Assembly (NCBI GenBank): GCA_022791055.1
Contig: JAAVYI010000023.1
Span: 1 to 64,000 of the forward strand
Direction of reading: 5' to 3'
DNA length: 64,000 nucleotides
DNA from: Clostridia bacterium
Lineage (GTDB): Bacteria > Bacillota > Clostridia > Christensenellales > Pumilibacteraceae
A program made the translations under genes and the position numbers. The notes under the pieces are model-generated. The model saw nothing but the letters and a program-made list of their open reading frames with translations. It was not told the origin of the DNA and did no database searches. Of this stretch, positions 8,533 through 16,457 are shown piece after piece (the first letter of the stretch is position 1; each line of letters starts with the position of its first letter).

Positions 8533-9929
8533 ACAGGATGAACCTGGGTGGTTTTGTCGAAAATCGTTGTATCGATGCCCTTTTTGGCCGCCAAACGTCT
8601 TTTGAAGAACGGAATCGCCAACTGCGGGAACAGTGCGTGCGTCAAAACGTCCTCTTCCTGCTCGTAGTATTCGGCGATCTCCTCGCGGTATTTGTCCAAC
8701 TCGGGCGGAATATTGTCGGCCGGCCGACAAGTGATGCGCGGTGTGTCGCCGATGATCTTTTTGATAACGTCGGCTTTCGGCTCGACCGGCAATTTGCCGT
8801 ACTCGCCGACCAACATGCCTTTCGTCTCTTTTGTGACCATTTTATAGCGTTCGCCGGTGACGACGTTGAGAACGGCTTGCGTTCCGACGATCTGGCTGGA
8901 CGGCGTAACAAGCGGCGGATAACCGAGGTCGGCACGAACGCGCGGCACTTCTTGCAACACGTCAAGCAGTTTATCGGACGCCCCTTGCTGTTTCAGTTGC
9001 GAAATCAAGTTGGACAACATGCCGCCCGGCACCTGATAAATGAGCGCGTTTACGTCTACTTTCAATACCTGCGGACTCAAGAATCCGTCTTTGGACAGGC
9101 GTTCGGCAACCTTTTTAAAGTACACCGTCAGTTCGTTCAGCGCGTTCAGATCCAGGCCTGTGTCGTATTCGGTGCCTTTGAGCGTTGCGACCAACGATTC
9201 GGTCGCCGGTTGCGAAGTGCCGTTTCCAAGCGGCGACAACGCCGTATCGACGATGTCGCAGCCGGCCTCGATTGCCTTGAGGTTGGTCATATCACCGGTG
9301 CCGGCCGTGTTGTGCGTATGCAGATGGATCGGCGTGTCGGGTAACTTGGCTTTCAATTCGCTGACTAACTGATAGGCTGTATACGGCAACAGCAAGTTGG
9401 CCATATCCTTGATACAGATGATGTCTGCGCCCATTTTCTTCAGTTCGACCGCCAAGTCTACGAAATATTGAATGGTATGCACTTCGCTCGTCGTGTAAGA
9501 AAAAGCAGCCTCGACCGTGCCTTTATGCTTTTTAGTCGATTCGATCGCCTGCCGCATGTTGCGCGGGTCGTTGAGCGCGTCGAAGATACGGATAATGTCG
9601 ATACCGTTCTTGATCGACAGTTCGCAGAACTTGTCGACGACGTCGTCGGCATAATGCTTATATCCCAAAAGATTTTGCCCGCGCAACAGCATTTGCAACT
9701 TGGTATGCGGCAACGCCTTACGCAGTGCGCGCAGACGCTCCCACGGATCCTCGTTGAGATACCGCAAACACGAGTCAAACGTTGCGCCGCCCCAAGCCTC
9801 TAACGCATAAAAACCGGCCTTATCCAGTTTGTCGGCAATCGGCAACATTTCGTCCAGACGCATACGGGTTGCGGCTTGCGACTGGTGCGCGTCCCGCAGT
9901 ATGGTCTCCATAATTTTTACTTTCGCCAT
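8529..9929 (-). CDS. oadA: Oxaloacetate decarboxylase alpha / pyruvate carboxylase subunit B type carboxyltransferase
   Basis: TIM-barrel carboxyltransferase of 466 residues that moves CO2 between oxaloacetate (or pyruvate) and biotin. Motifs: ETILRDAHQS with the metal-binding aspartate, the CIKDMANLL lysine that is carbamylated in the family, and the HxHNT metal ligands (HLHTHNT). The C-terminal biotin domain of many OadA proteins is absent; a separate biotin carrier gene lies upstream. The ribosome site AAGGAG lies 9 nt before ATG. It is the last decarboxylase gene before surE. Whether it works on oxaloacetate is inferred from the family. Confidence 0.92.
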   Translation of the reverse strand: MAKVKIMETILRDAHQSQAATRMRLDEMLPIADKLDKAGFYALEAWGGATFDSCLRYLNEDPWERLRALRKALPHTKLQMLLRGQNLLGYKHYADDVVDKFCELSIKNGIDIIRIFDALNDPRNMRQAIESTKKHKGTVEAAFSYTTSEVHTIQYFVDLAVELKKMGADIICIKDMANLLLPYTAYQLVSELKAKLPDTPIHLHTHNTAGTGDMTNLKAIEAGCDIVDTALSPLGNGTSQPATESLVATLKGTEYDTGLDLNALNELTVYFKKVAERLSKDGFLSPQVLKVDVNALIYQVPGGMLSNLISQLKQQGASDKLLDVLQEVPRVRADLGYPPLVTPSSQIVGTQAVLNVVTGERYKMVTKETKGMLVGEYGKLPVEPKADVIKKIIGDTPRITCRPADNIPPELDKYREEIAEYYEQEEDVLTHALFPQLAIPFFKRRLAAKKGIDTTIFDKTTQVHPV

Positions 9930-9947
9930 GATCGTATACTCCTTTTT

Positions 9948-11192
9948 TTAACCGAATATCGCCAGCAAGATACCGGCCGCGACAGCCGATCCGATGACGC
10001 CGGCAACGTTCGGACCCATTGCGTGCATCAGCAAATAATTATCCGGTACTTCGTCCTGTCCTACTTTTTGCGAAACACGCGCCGCCATCGGAACGGCCGA
10101 AACGCCGGCGCTGCCGATCAGCGGATTGATCTTGCCGTGCGTGATGACGTTCATCAGCTTGGCGATCAGCAGGCCGCCGACCGTGCCGAACATAAACGCA
10201 ATAAGCCCCAAAATAATAATAAACAGCGTCATCGGTTGCAGGAACGTCGTACCGACTGCTTTCGAGCCGACCACAACGCCCAACATTATGGTGACGATGT
10301 TGATCAACTCGTTCGACGCCGTTTTTGCCAAGCGTTCGGTCACCATGCTGACCTTCAGCAGATTGCCGAGCATCAGCATACCGACGAGCGGTAACGCCGA
10401 CGGCAATACCAAACCGCAGATACAGGTAACGGCGATCGGAAAAATGATCTTTTCTTTTTTCGAGACTTCACGCAACTGCCCCATGCGAATGCTGCGCTCT
10501 TTCTTGGTCGTCAGCAACTTCATCAGCGGCGGCTGTATGACCGGGATCAGCGCCATATACGAGTATGCGGCGATCGCTATGATCGGCAATAACTCCGACT
10601 GTCCCAACATTTGCGTAAGCCATATGGCGGTAGGTCCGTCTGCGCCGCCGATAATGGCGATCGCCGCAGCGGCCGCGCCTTTAAAGCCGAGAAAGATTGC
10701 GCCCAAGAACGTAACGAAGATGCCGAACTGCGCGCCCGCGCCGATGATCAAACTCTTCGGGTTGGCGATCAGCGGTGCAAAATCGGTCATTGCGCCGATG
10801 CCCAAAAAGATCAGCGGCGGGAAAATAACTTTGTCTACGCCTTGATATAAGTAATAGAACAAGCCTAAGGCGTCCCCTTCAAACGGGTGTGTTTTGATCG
10901 CCAAATACGCTTCGGCGTGGGTCGCGTCGGCCGGGTGCATGACTTCCGTTCCGTAGCCCGGGAAATACAGTATATCCGCGCCGCCCGGAATGTTGACGAC
11001 CAACATGCCGAACGCGATCGGCAACAATAAAAGCGGCTCGAACTTTTTCGCAATGGCCAAGTAGAACAGCACAAATGCAATCAGCATCATGACGTAGTTT
11101 TGCCAGTTCGACTGATACAGGCCGGTACTTTGCCAAAGTTTCAAAAGCGGATCTTTCAGAGTTTCAAAAAAACTCATTGCACAAAAATTCAT
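9948..11192 (-). CDS. oadB: Na+-translocating decarboxylase beta subunit
   Basis: Multi-pass membrane subunit that decarboxylates carboxybiotin and pumps Na+ outwards. The 414-residue protein has the conserved IGGADGPTAIW segment with the Na+-binding aspartate region, and many hydrophobic helices. The start is uncertain. GGAGG lies 14 nt before the ATG at 11192, which is longer than usual, and the next in-frame ATG (11177) is 15 nt further from it. A large stem-loop precedes the gene (11224-11269). It could couple to either or both carboxyltransferases of the operon. Confidence 0.94.
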   Translation of the reverse strand: MNFCAMSFFETLKDPLLKLWQSTGLYQSNWQNYVMMLIAFVLFYLAIAKKFEPLLLLPIAFGMLVVNIPGGADILYFPGYGTEVMHPADATHAEAYLAIKTHPFEGDALGLFYYLYQGVDKVIFPPLIFLGIGAMTDFAPLIANPKSLIIGAGAQFGIFVTFLGAIFLGFKGAAAAAIAIIGGADGPTAIWLTQMLGQSELLPIIAIAAYSYMALIPVIQPPLMKLLTTKKERSIRMGQLREVSKKEKIIFPIAVTCICGLVLPSALPLVGMLMLGNLLKVSMVTERLAKTASNELINIVTIMLGVVVGSKAVGTTFLQPMTLFIIILGLIAFMFGTVGGLLIAKLMNVITHGKINPLIGSAGVSAVPMAARVSQKVGQDEVPDNYLLMHAMGPNVAGVIGSAVAAGILLAIFG

Positions 11193-11223
11193 TGTGTAAA
11201 TCGTGACCTCCTGTTATAATCTT

Positions 11224-11269
11224 GTTTGAAAGAGCCTTGCGAGCAAACGCCCGCAACGTCCTTTCAAAC
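11224..11269 (-). promoter_or_regulatory. Two-tier stem-loop between biotin carrier and oadB genes
   Basis: Outer stem of 9 bp (GTTTGAAAG with CTTTCAAAC, 11224-11232 and 11261-11269) and an inner 5-bp stem (TTGCG with CGCAA, 11237-11241 and 11252-11256), separated by 4-nt internal loops. There is no T-run after it on the minus strand, so it is not a classical terminator. A role in message processing or stoichiometry is inferred. Confidence 0.55.
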
Positions 11270-11288
11270 GGTTTCTTTTGCAAGACGT

Positions 11289-11636
11289 TTAGCCGATCGA
11301 AGCCAGATCCGCTCCGCTTTCGACGTTGTCGCCCTGCTTGACCAGGAAGGTAACTTTACCGTCGGCCGACGCCACGATGTCGTTTTCCATTTTCATGGCC
11401 TCGAGTACGATGATCTTGTCGCCTTTTTTGACCGTTGCGCCGTTAGAAACATTGAGTTTCAAAACCAGGCCGGGCATCGGCGATTTGACAACACTGCCGC
11501 CGGCCGCAGCCTTAGGCGCAGCGACGGGTGCCGGCGTCGGCGCAGCCGCAACCACCGGCGCCGACGAAACGACGCCTTCTTCCTCTACTTCTACCGAGTA
11601 GCTTTTTCCGTTGACCGTAACGTTGAACTTACGCAT
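11289..11636 (-). CDS. Biotin carboxyl carrier protein of the decarboxylase
   Basis: Small 115-residue protein. After a short N-terminal strand region comes an Ala/Pro-rich linker (about 25-47), then a biotinyl domain with EAMKMEND, where Lys82 is the biotin attachment site. It carries CO2 from the carboxyltransferases to OadB. GGAGG lies 12 nt before ATG. It lies between oadG and oadB, as in methylmalonyl-CoA decarboxylase operons. Confidence 0.94.
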   Translation of the reverse strand: MRKFNVTVNGKSYSVEVEEEGVVSSAPVVAAAPTPAPVAAPKAAAGGSVVKSPMPGLVLKLNVSNGATVKKGDKIIVLEAMKMENDIVASADGKVTFLVKQGDNVESGADLASIG

Positions 11637-11694
11637 AATTTTTTCTATCCTCCGAATTTATCTTTATTAAATAGTCGAAATACATGTACGATTT

Positions 11695-12096
11695 TTAATG
11701 ACAGTGGTTGCGCTTGACCGAACGAATTTTGAACGGAGCGGGCGCGCCGCCGTCGTCCTGCATCAGAACGGCTATCGCCGCGGTGATGGCCGCAATGACT
11801 TCTTCGTCCTCTTCTTCGGCAGACGTGACTACGGCTTGCTGCGCATCAACCGGCGCAACTTTCTTCTTTTTAAACAGTTTACCGAAGAACCGTTTGACCG
11901 CGGCGGTCGCCCGATCGATCAAGTTATACTTGAAAATCTTTTCGAGCAAGGTAAACAGCAGTATCAATACGAACAGAACGGCAAAAACGACGAGGATTCC
12001 GAGCAGCGCATAAAACAGCGCCATCGGAATTTGGATGTCGGATTTGTCGCCCCAACTCCAGGCCGCAAGCATGACGGCAGACAGAATGCCTTGCAT
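11695..12096 (-). CDS. oadG: OadG-family membrane subunit (decarboxylase gamma/delta)
   Basis: 133 residues: one strong N-terminal membrane helix (about 23-50), a lysine-rich segment, then an acidic C-terminal region (EEEDEEVIAAITAAIAVLMQ) as in OadG/MmdD proteins, ending in a basic HCH tail. OadG assembles the complex and binds Zn2+ through C-terminal histidines in known systems. The start at 12096 has AAGGAGG 4-5 nt upstream and begins 1 nt after the stop of the preceding gene. An ATG 15 nt earlier lacks a ribosome site. Confidence 0.85.
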   Translation of the reverse strand: MQGILSAVMLAAWSWGDKSDIQIPMALFYALLGILVVFAVLFVLILLFTLLEKIFKYNLIDRATAAVKRFFGKLFKKKKVAPVDAQQAVVTSAEEEDEEVIAAITAAIAVLMQDDGGAPAPFKIRSVKRNHCH

Positions 12097-12097
12097 A

Positions 12098-13453
12098 CTA
12101 CCTCCTTGCATATGCCTGCAATGCGGCGATCAAATACTGTCTCGTGTGCGTCGGCTCGATGACGTTGTCGATATATCCGGCAGCCGCAGCCACGGCGGCG
12201 GACTGATTCTCTTCGGCATACGCATCGGCGAATTTGGCTTCCGCCTTTGCCTTGTCTTTGGCTTTGGCGATTTCGGCGGCATACAAAAGTTGCGCCGCGG
12301 CAGCCGACTCGACCACGCCGATTTTTGCCGTGCTCCAAGCCGCCGTATAATCGCAAACGCTTTTGCCGGCAAACGCCGCATAGCCCAAACCGATCGCGCT
12401 GCCGATCACAACGGCCAGCTTCGGGATTTCGGTGCGGTTGTATGTGAAAATCATATTGCCGATCTCGCGGATCAAGCTGTGTTCGGCGTTTACATCCACC
12501 GCTGCGCCCGCGCAGTTGACCAGATTGACGACAGGCAGACCGAACGACGAGCAGGTCGTCAAAAGGTCGTTTACCTTAACTGCGCCTACGGCCGTAAGCC
12601 GTTCGCCGTTGCCGGCGACTACGCCGACCGCGCTGCCGTTCAAGCGCGCGAAACCGGTCGTAACTTCGGCCGCGCAACCGCTTTTGAGCTCGGTGAAACT
12701 ACCTTTATCGAACACGTCGGCAATAACGGCGGCGGGCGTCGCGCTCTTATTCTTTCCGATGCGGTTGGGATCGTCTTTCGATTCGCGCACCGGATCGGTC
12801 AAATAACCGATCGTATCGGTTATAACCGTTTTCAATTCCTTCTCGTTCTTCACGACCGCCGAATACAACCCGGCCGCGCCGAACGCTTTTGCCGTGCCGA
12901 CGTCTTGCGCGTCTACGCCCGCTTTTGCGGCGAGAATGAGCGGCGAGGACGTTGCCATCGCCGATTTATCGAACGCGACGACCACATCGCTGTACGCCGT
13001 CAGATAGCTGAGCATACCGAAGTTGCTGCCCTTGATAACGGTAACGGTCGGGACAGCACCGTAAGCGGCGGCAAACGCACCCATAACGGAGGCATAGCCC
13101 TCGACAGCCTCGACCCCCTCGGCAAACCGCGCGCCGGCCGTATCCAATACGGCGATCACAGGTGCGCCGGCTTTTAAAGCGCTTTCGATAAGGCGCGTGA
13201 TCTTTTTGGCCGCAGCGGCTCCGATACTGCCCTTCAGCACTTCGGGATTGGTGGCAAACACGGCAACTTGCGTGTCGGTGATCGTAGCGAATCCGCTGAC
13301 AACGCCCTCGCCTGCCGCCTCTCCGATCGGTGTAACCGTTTTCAGCAGAACGTCGGTTTCAACGAACGACGCTTCGTCGATAAACGAGTCGATGAATTTG
13401 CGCACAGCCGCCTTTTTCGCTGTCGTTTCATCGAGCAGTTTTTTCAAATCCAT
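12098..13453 (-). CDS. Divergent acyl-CoA carboxylase-type carboxyltransferase (MmdA-like)
   Basis: The two crotonase-like halves of an acyl-CoA/biotin carboxyltransferase can be traced along 451 residues, against about 510-520 in MmdA or PccB. The family's oxyanion-forming segments are altered: AGAR at 106-109 where GGAR is usual, and GSNFGMLSY at 142-150 where a Gly-Gly-Ala motif is usual. The second half has GIGLGYAAF instead of the usual Gly-Gly-Ala-Tyr. It is rich in alanine. The start at 13453 (GGAGG 11 nt upstream, after the promoter at 13506-13534) is preferred over a longer frame. It is first in the operon with oadG, the biotin carrier, oadB and oadA. The substrate is unknown: it may be methylmalonyl-CoA, another acyl-CoA, or none if it is structural. 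Confidence 0.82.
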   Translation of the reverse strand: MDLKKLLDETTAKKAAVRKFIDSFIDEASFVETDVLLKTVTPIGEAAGEGVVSGFATITDTQVAVFATNPEVLKGSIGAAAAKKITRLIESALKAGAPVIAVLDTAGARFAEGVEAVEGYASVMGAFAAAYGAVPTVTVIKGSNFGMLSYLTAYSDVVVAFDKSAMATSSPLILAAKAGVDAQDVGTAKAFGAAGLYSAVVKNEKELKTVITDTIGYLTDPVRESKDDPNRIGKNKSATPAAVIADVFDKGSFTELKSGCAAEVTTGFARLNGSAVGVVAGNGERLTAVGAVKVNDLLTTCSSFGLPVVNLVNCAGAAVDVNAEHSLIREIGNMIFTYNRTEIPKLAVVIGSAIGLGYAAFAGKSVCDYTAAWSTAKIGVVESAAAAQLLYAAEIAKAKDKAKAEAKFADAYAEENQSAAVAAAAGYIDNVIEPTHTRQYLIAALQAYARR

Positions 13454-13505
13454 ACCCTTTTTAGCCTCCGCTGTTAGTTGAAAATCCGAAAACTTCCACG
13501 ATAAT

Positions 13506-13534
13506 ATTATAATATATAACAACAAAAAATACAA
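13506..13534 (-). promoter_or_regulatory. Sigma-A-type promoter of the decarboxylase operon
   Basis: -10 box TATAAT (13506-13511) and weak -35 box TTGTAT (13529-13534) with a 17-nt spacer. The -35 box lies inside the stem of the preceding rluB terminator. Confidence 0.65.
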
Positions 13535-13551
13535 GCAAAAAGCGCTTGTAT
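13523..13551 (-). terminator. Terminator of the lysA-rluB operon
   Basis: 8-bp stem ATACAAGC/GCTTGTAT with a 7-nt loop, followed by six T residues on the minus strand, 42 nt after the rluB stop. It shares bases with the -35 box of the next operon. Confidence 0.85.
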
Positions 13552-13592
13552 TCGAAATTTTTGTCTACTTTCTTTGCTTGTCCGCACTTTAC

Positions 13593-14306
13593 TTACACCT
13601 GCGTGATGTACTGTATCTCTTTTTCGCTCAGTTCGCGGTATTCGCCGCGGTACAGTCCGCCCAGTTTGAGATCGCCGACAGCCGTGCGTTTTAAGAAAAT
13701 GACTTCGCGGTTGATACTCTCGAACATGCGCCGCACCTGCCGGTTGCGCCCTTCGGTTATGACCACTTCCAAACGGCTGATATTGTCGCGGAACTCCAAC
13801 AGCTTGACGCGGCAATGTTTGGTTTTCACCCCGTCTAAGATGACCCCGCGTCGAATCTTGTCCAAATCGCTTTCCTCGACAGCGCCTTCGATTTTGGCGA
13901 TATACGTTTTCGGCACTTCGTTGCGCGGATGCGTGATCCGGTTGGCGGTCTCGCCGTCGTTGGTGATCAGCAATAAGCCCTCGGTATCGTAGTCCAGTCG
14001 CCCTACGGGAAACAGGCGATACCGATCGTATTTGCCGCGCAACAACTCGAGCACCGTCTTGCGCCCTTTCTCGTCGGATGTTGTGCAAACGTATCCTTTC
14101 GGCTTATTGAGCATCAAGTATACGCGCCGCGCCGCCGTCGACACGGTTTGGCCGTCCACGGCGACCACATCGCGCTCCGGATCGATTTCGGTAGCCAGTT
14201 CTCGGATCGGGCGACCGTTTTTCTTGACGCGCCCGTCCAGCACGATCTGTTCGCATTTTCTTCGGCTGCCGAGTCCGCATTCGGCCAAATATCGGTTGAT
14301 ACGCAA
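13593..14306 (-). CDS. rluB: Pseudouridine synthase, RluB/RsuA family
   Basis: Makes pseudouridine in ribosomal RNA. An S4 RNA-binding domain (RINRYLAECGLGSRRKCEQ) is followed by the catalytic segment GRLDYDTEGLLLITNDG with the nucleophilic aspartate, and by EGRNRQVRRM. The start is read as TTG at 14306, with AGAGG 6 nt upstream, which puts the S4 domain at residue 1 and gives 237 residues, normal for RluB. The longer upstream frame overlaps the carboxypeptidase gene and has no family similarity. The target base (large versus small subunit) is not certain. Confidence 0.9.
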   Translation of the reverse strand: MRINRYLAECGLGSRRKCEQIVLDGRVKKNGRPIRELATEIDPERDVVAVDGQTVSTAARRVYLMLNKPKGYVCTTSDEKGRKTVLELLRGKYDRYRLFPVGRLDYDTEGLLLITNDGETANRITHPRNEVPKTYIAKIEGAVEESDLDKIRRGVILDGVKTKHCRVKLLEFRDNISRLEVVITEGRNRQVRRMFESINREVIFLKRTAVGDLKLGGLYRGEYRELSEKEIQYITQV

Positions 14307-14319
14307 AGGGATACCTCTT

Positions 14320-15447
14320 TTATCGGTTACTTGTCCACCCCCGCACGAGTTGCATGAGCCGTTGACCGTAGCCGGGTGCTTGGACACCTTTAATAGTAAC
14401 CAATTTTTCTGTAAAAAGCAACTGTTTATCGAGGTAAACCGAAAATTTTCCTGCCGGCGTGTCGGCGCCAAACGGCGCAAGCAACGTTTCGATTTCCGGC
14501 ACGATACGGATCGCCGCGCATTCATCGGCTTTCAGCGGATAATATAACTGTCCGTTATATCCCACTTCGACGTTCGGCTCCGCGCCTTCGATGACCTGCG
14601 CCGTGCCGGCGATATACGGCTCCGGCAAGAGTGGCGTCAATTTATAATCGCGGAACGCCCGCTCCATGATCGCCGAACAGTCCTCGAACATCGGTCCGCA
14701 GTTCAGTACGACACAGATGACGCGCATACCGTCGCGGGTCGCGCTCGACACCAGGCAACGGCCGGCCTTCTTGGTAAAACCGGTCTTTACGCCGTCGCCG
14801 CCCTCGAACGTACTTAAAATCTTATTTTTATTGAGGATAACGCGGTCGTAGTTGCGCCCCTGCCACGGCATCGTGTGCCGCTTGGTGGCAACGATCTTTG
14901 CAAACGTCGCATTCTTCATGGCATAGGACGTGATTTTGGCCAGGTCATATGCCGTCGTATAATGTTCGTCGTGGTGTAAGCCGTGCGGCGTCACGAAATG
15001 CGAATCGGTCACGCCGACCTTGGCCGCCGTGTCGTTCATCATGTCGGCAAATTTTTCGATACTGCCGCCGATCGTAATAGCCAGCGCCGCCGCGCAGTCG
15101 TTGCCCGATTGCAACATCAGCCCGTACAGTAAATCGATGATCTTGCACTTCTCGCCTTTTTCGAGATAGATGCTCGACCCCTCGACGCCGACTGCCGCAT
15201 CGGGTACGGTCACCACGCGCTCCAAGTCGTCGCAATGGTCGATGACGGTGATCGCCGTGACGATCTTAGTCGTACTGGCCATCGGCAATTTGCAATGCGC
15301 GTTCTTTTCGGCAAGCACGCGGTCGGTGCTGTTCTCGATGCAAATCATCGATTGCGCGCCGGTCGCACCCGCCGCTGTCGACCGCACGCACAGTATAGAC
15401 GCGCACAAAAGCGCGGAAGCAATTACAAAAGCAGCGATCCGTTTCAT
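14320..15447 (-). CDS. dacF: D-alanyl-D-alanine carboxypeptidase (first copy)
   Basis: 375-residue secreted penicillin-binding protein of peptidase family S11. It trims the terminal D-Ala of peptidoglycan stem peptides. It has a signal peptide (MKRIAAFVIASALLCASIL), the STTK active-site motif, SGN (QSGNDCA) and KTG (GVKTGFT). The start at 15447 forms an ATGA overlap with gerW. Its place after gerW and scpAB suggests a sporulation-type DacF, but the role is inferred. Confidence 0.93.
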   Translation of the reverse strand: MKRIAAFVIASALLCASILCVRSTAAGATGAQSMICIENSTDRVLAEKNAHCKLPMASTTKIVTAITVIDHCDDLERVVTVPDAAVGVEGSSIYLEKGEKCKIIDLLYGLMLQSGNDCAAALAITIGGSIEKFADMMNDTAAKVGVTDSHFVTPHGLHHDEHYTTAYDLAKITSYAMKNATFAKIVATKRHTMPWQGRNYDRVILNKNKILSTFEGGDGVKTGFTKKAGRCLVSSATRDGMRVICVVLNCGPMFEDCSAIMERAFRDYKLTPLLPEPYIAGTAQVIEGAEPNVEVGYNGQLYYPLKADECAAIRIVPEIETLLAPFGADTPAGKFSVYLDKQLLFTEKLVTIKGVQAPGYGQRLMQLVRGWTSNR

Positions 15448-15827
15448 TTCTTCACCGTATGCACAAAGCCGTCCATGACTTCCGGCAATAGCTCCATGAT
15501 TTTGTCGAACGGGCTTTTGTCGTCGACGTTGACCATTTTGACGCTTTTGCCGTCGCTCACCAAAAAGCCGATCGGAGAAACCGACACGCCCGCGCCGCTG
15601 CCGCCGGCAAACGGATATTCGCTGTAGTCCTCGCGCGACATATCGCTGTACTCGCCGCCGCCGGTCAGAAAGCCCATGGTCACCTTGCTGATCGGCACAA
15701 TGCTGACGCCGTCCGCCGTCGTCACCGGGTGGCCGACGACCGTATCGGCGTTGCACAGCGTGCGGATCTTGGTGAACGCAGTATCCATAATGCGCTCGAT
15801 CGGATGTTCGTTCGGTTGAATAATCAT
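15444..15827 (-). CDS. ytfJ: GerW-family sporulation protein (YtfJ)
   Basis: 127 residues with the family's middle segment (VVGHPVTTADGVSIVPISKVTMGF) and the glycine-rich GGSGAGVSVSPIGFL stretch. GerW/YtfJ is needed for normal spore germination in Bacillus. The gene starts 1 nt after the DUF2953 stop and overlaps the carboxypeptidase start by ATGA. Confidence 0.9.
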   Translation of the reverse strand: MIIQPNEHPIERIMDTAFTKIRTLCNADTVVGHPVTTADGVSIVPISKVTMGFLTGGGEYSDMSREDYSEYPFAGGSGAGVSVSPIGFLVSDGKSVKMVNVDDKSPFDKIMELLPEVMDGFVHTVKK

Positions 15828-15828
15828 A

Positions 15829-16428
15829 CTATCCTCTCCCTTTTGCTACAGCCGGCTTGTGTGCGCGCGACTGTGAAATAACGTTTTTAAGACCTTGCAA
15901 CAGGCAAATCACGACGTTTGCCAACGACAGACTGACGATCGCGAATATGTCGGCTTGCATGACGTCGCGGTTATAGTCGGGCGTGAACGCGCTCTCGATC
16001 GTCACATCCTCGCGCAAACGTAAAAACGCCGCCAGCCCGTAAAACACAGTCCGAATCGCGCCCGTTGTAAAAGTCGTCATTAGCGCGTTGTCGCTTTTGC
16101 CGAATCGAACGTCGACGGTCAGATTACGCACCCGAATTGCCGACAACAGCGGCGATTTTTTGATCAGGTTGCGCACCGACTTTTTGTCGTTCTTGTCGGC
16201 GTTTAGGTGAATTTCGTCTTTCTTCTTTTTGCGTTCGATGATCAAATTGCGGTGCAACGAGTCGGGCGATTCGATGTGAAATTCCGATTTAAAGATCGGA
16301 ATAAAAAACAGCCATAGCGAAATATAGCCGCGGTTTTGCAATACGTCCGCCCCGACTTTGGCCGTCACGCACAGCGGCGTGACCGCCAGCGTCAGCAAAA
16401 GTATCGTACAAACAAGAAAGACTGTCAC
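15829..16428 (-). CDS. DUF2953-family membrane protein
   Basis: 199 residues: an N-terminal membrane helix, a lysine-rich cytosolic segment (ERKKKKDE), a central region with LTVDVRFGKSDNALMT and a second hydrophobic stretch near the C-terminus. The family often lies between scpB and ytfJ in clostridia, as here, but its function is unknown. The start is GTG with no good ribosome site. The GTG lies in the 3' arm of a stem-loop (16416-16448) whose 5' arm holds the only purine-rich stretch. Confidence 0.75.
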   Translation of the reverse strand: MTVFLVCTILLLTLAVTPLCVTAKVGADVLQNRGYISLWLFFIPIFKSEFHIESPDSLHRNLIIERKKKKDEIHLNADKNDKKSVRNLIKKSPLLSAIRVRNLTVDVRFGKSDNALMTTFTTGAIRTVFYGLAAFLRLREDVTIESAFTPDYNRDVMQADIFAIVSLSLANVVICLLQGLKNVISQSRAHKPAVAKGRG

Positions 16429-16448
16429 ATTGTAAGTGTCAGTCTTTC
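16416..16448 (-). promoter_or_regulatory. Stem-loop burying the DUF2953 start codon
   Basis: Nearly perfect inverted repeat: 9 bp (GAAAGACTG/CAGTCTTTC), one A-A mismatch, 3 bp (CAC/GTG) and a 7-nt loop. The start codon GTG pairs with CAC, and the purine-rich stretch GGAAAG begins in the opposite arm. Confidence 0.6.
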
Positions 16449-16457
16449 CGCGTCGGA

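Noticed and set aside
7786-8730. Longer N-terminal reading of surE (to 8730)
   Set aside because: The extra residues lie over the decarboxylase gene and precede the invariant ITNDDGID start; the ATGA junction at 8532 is the natural start.
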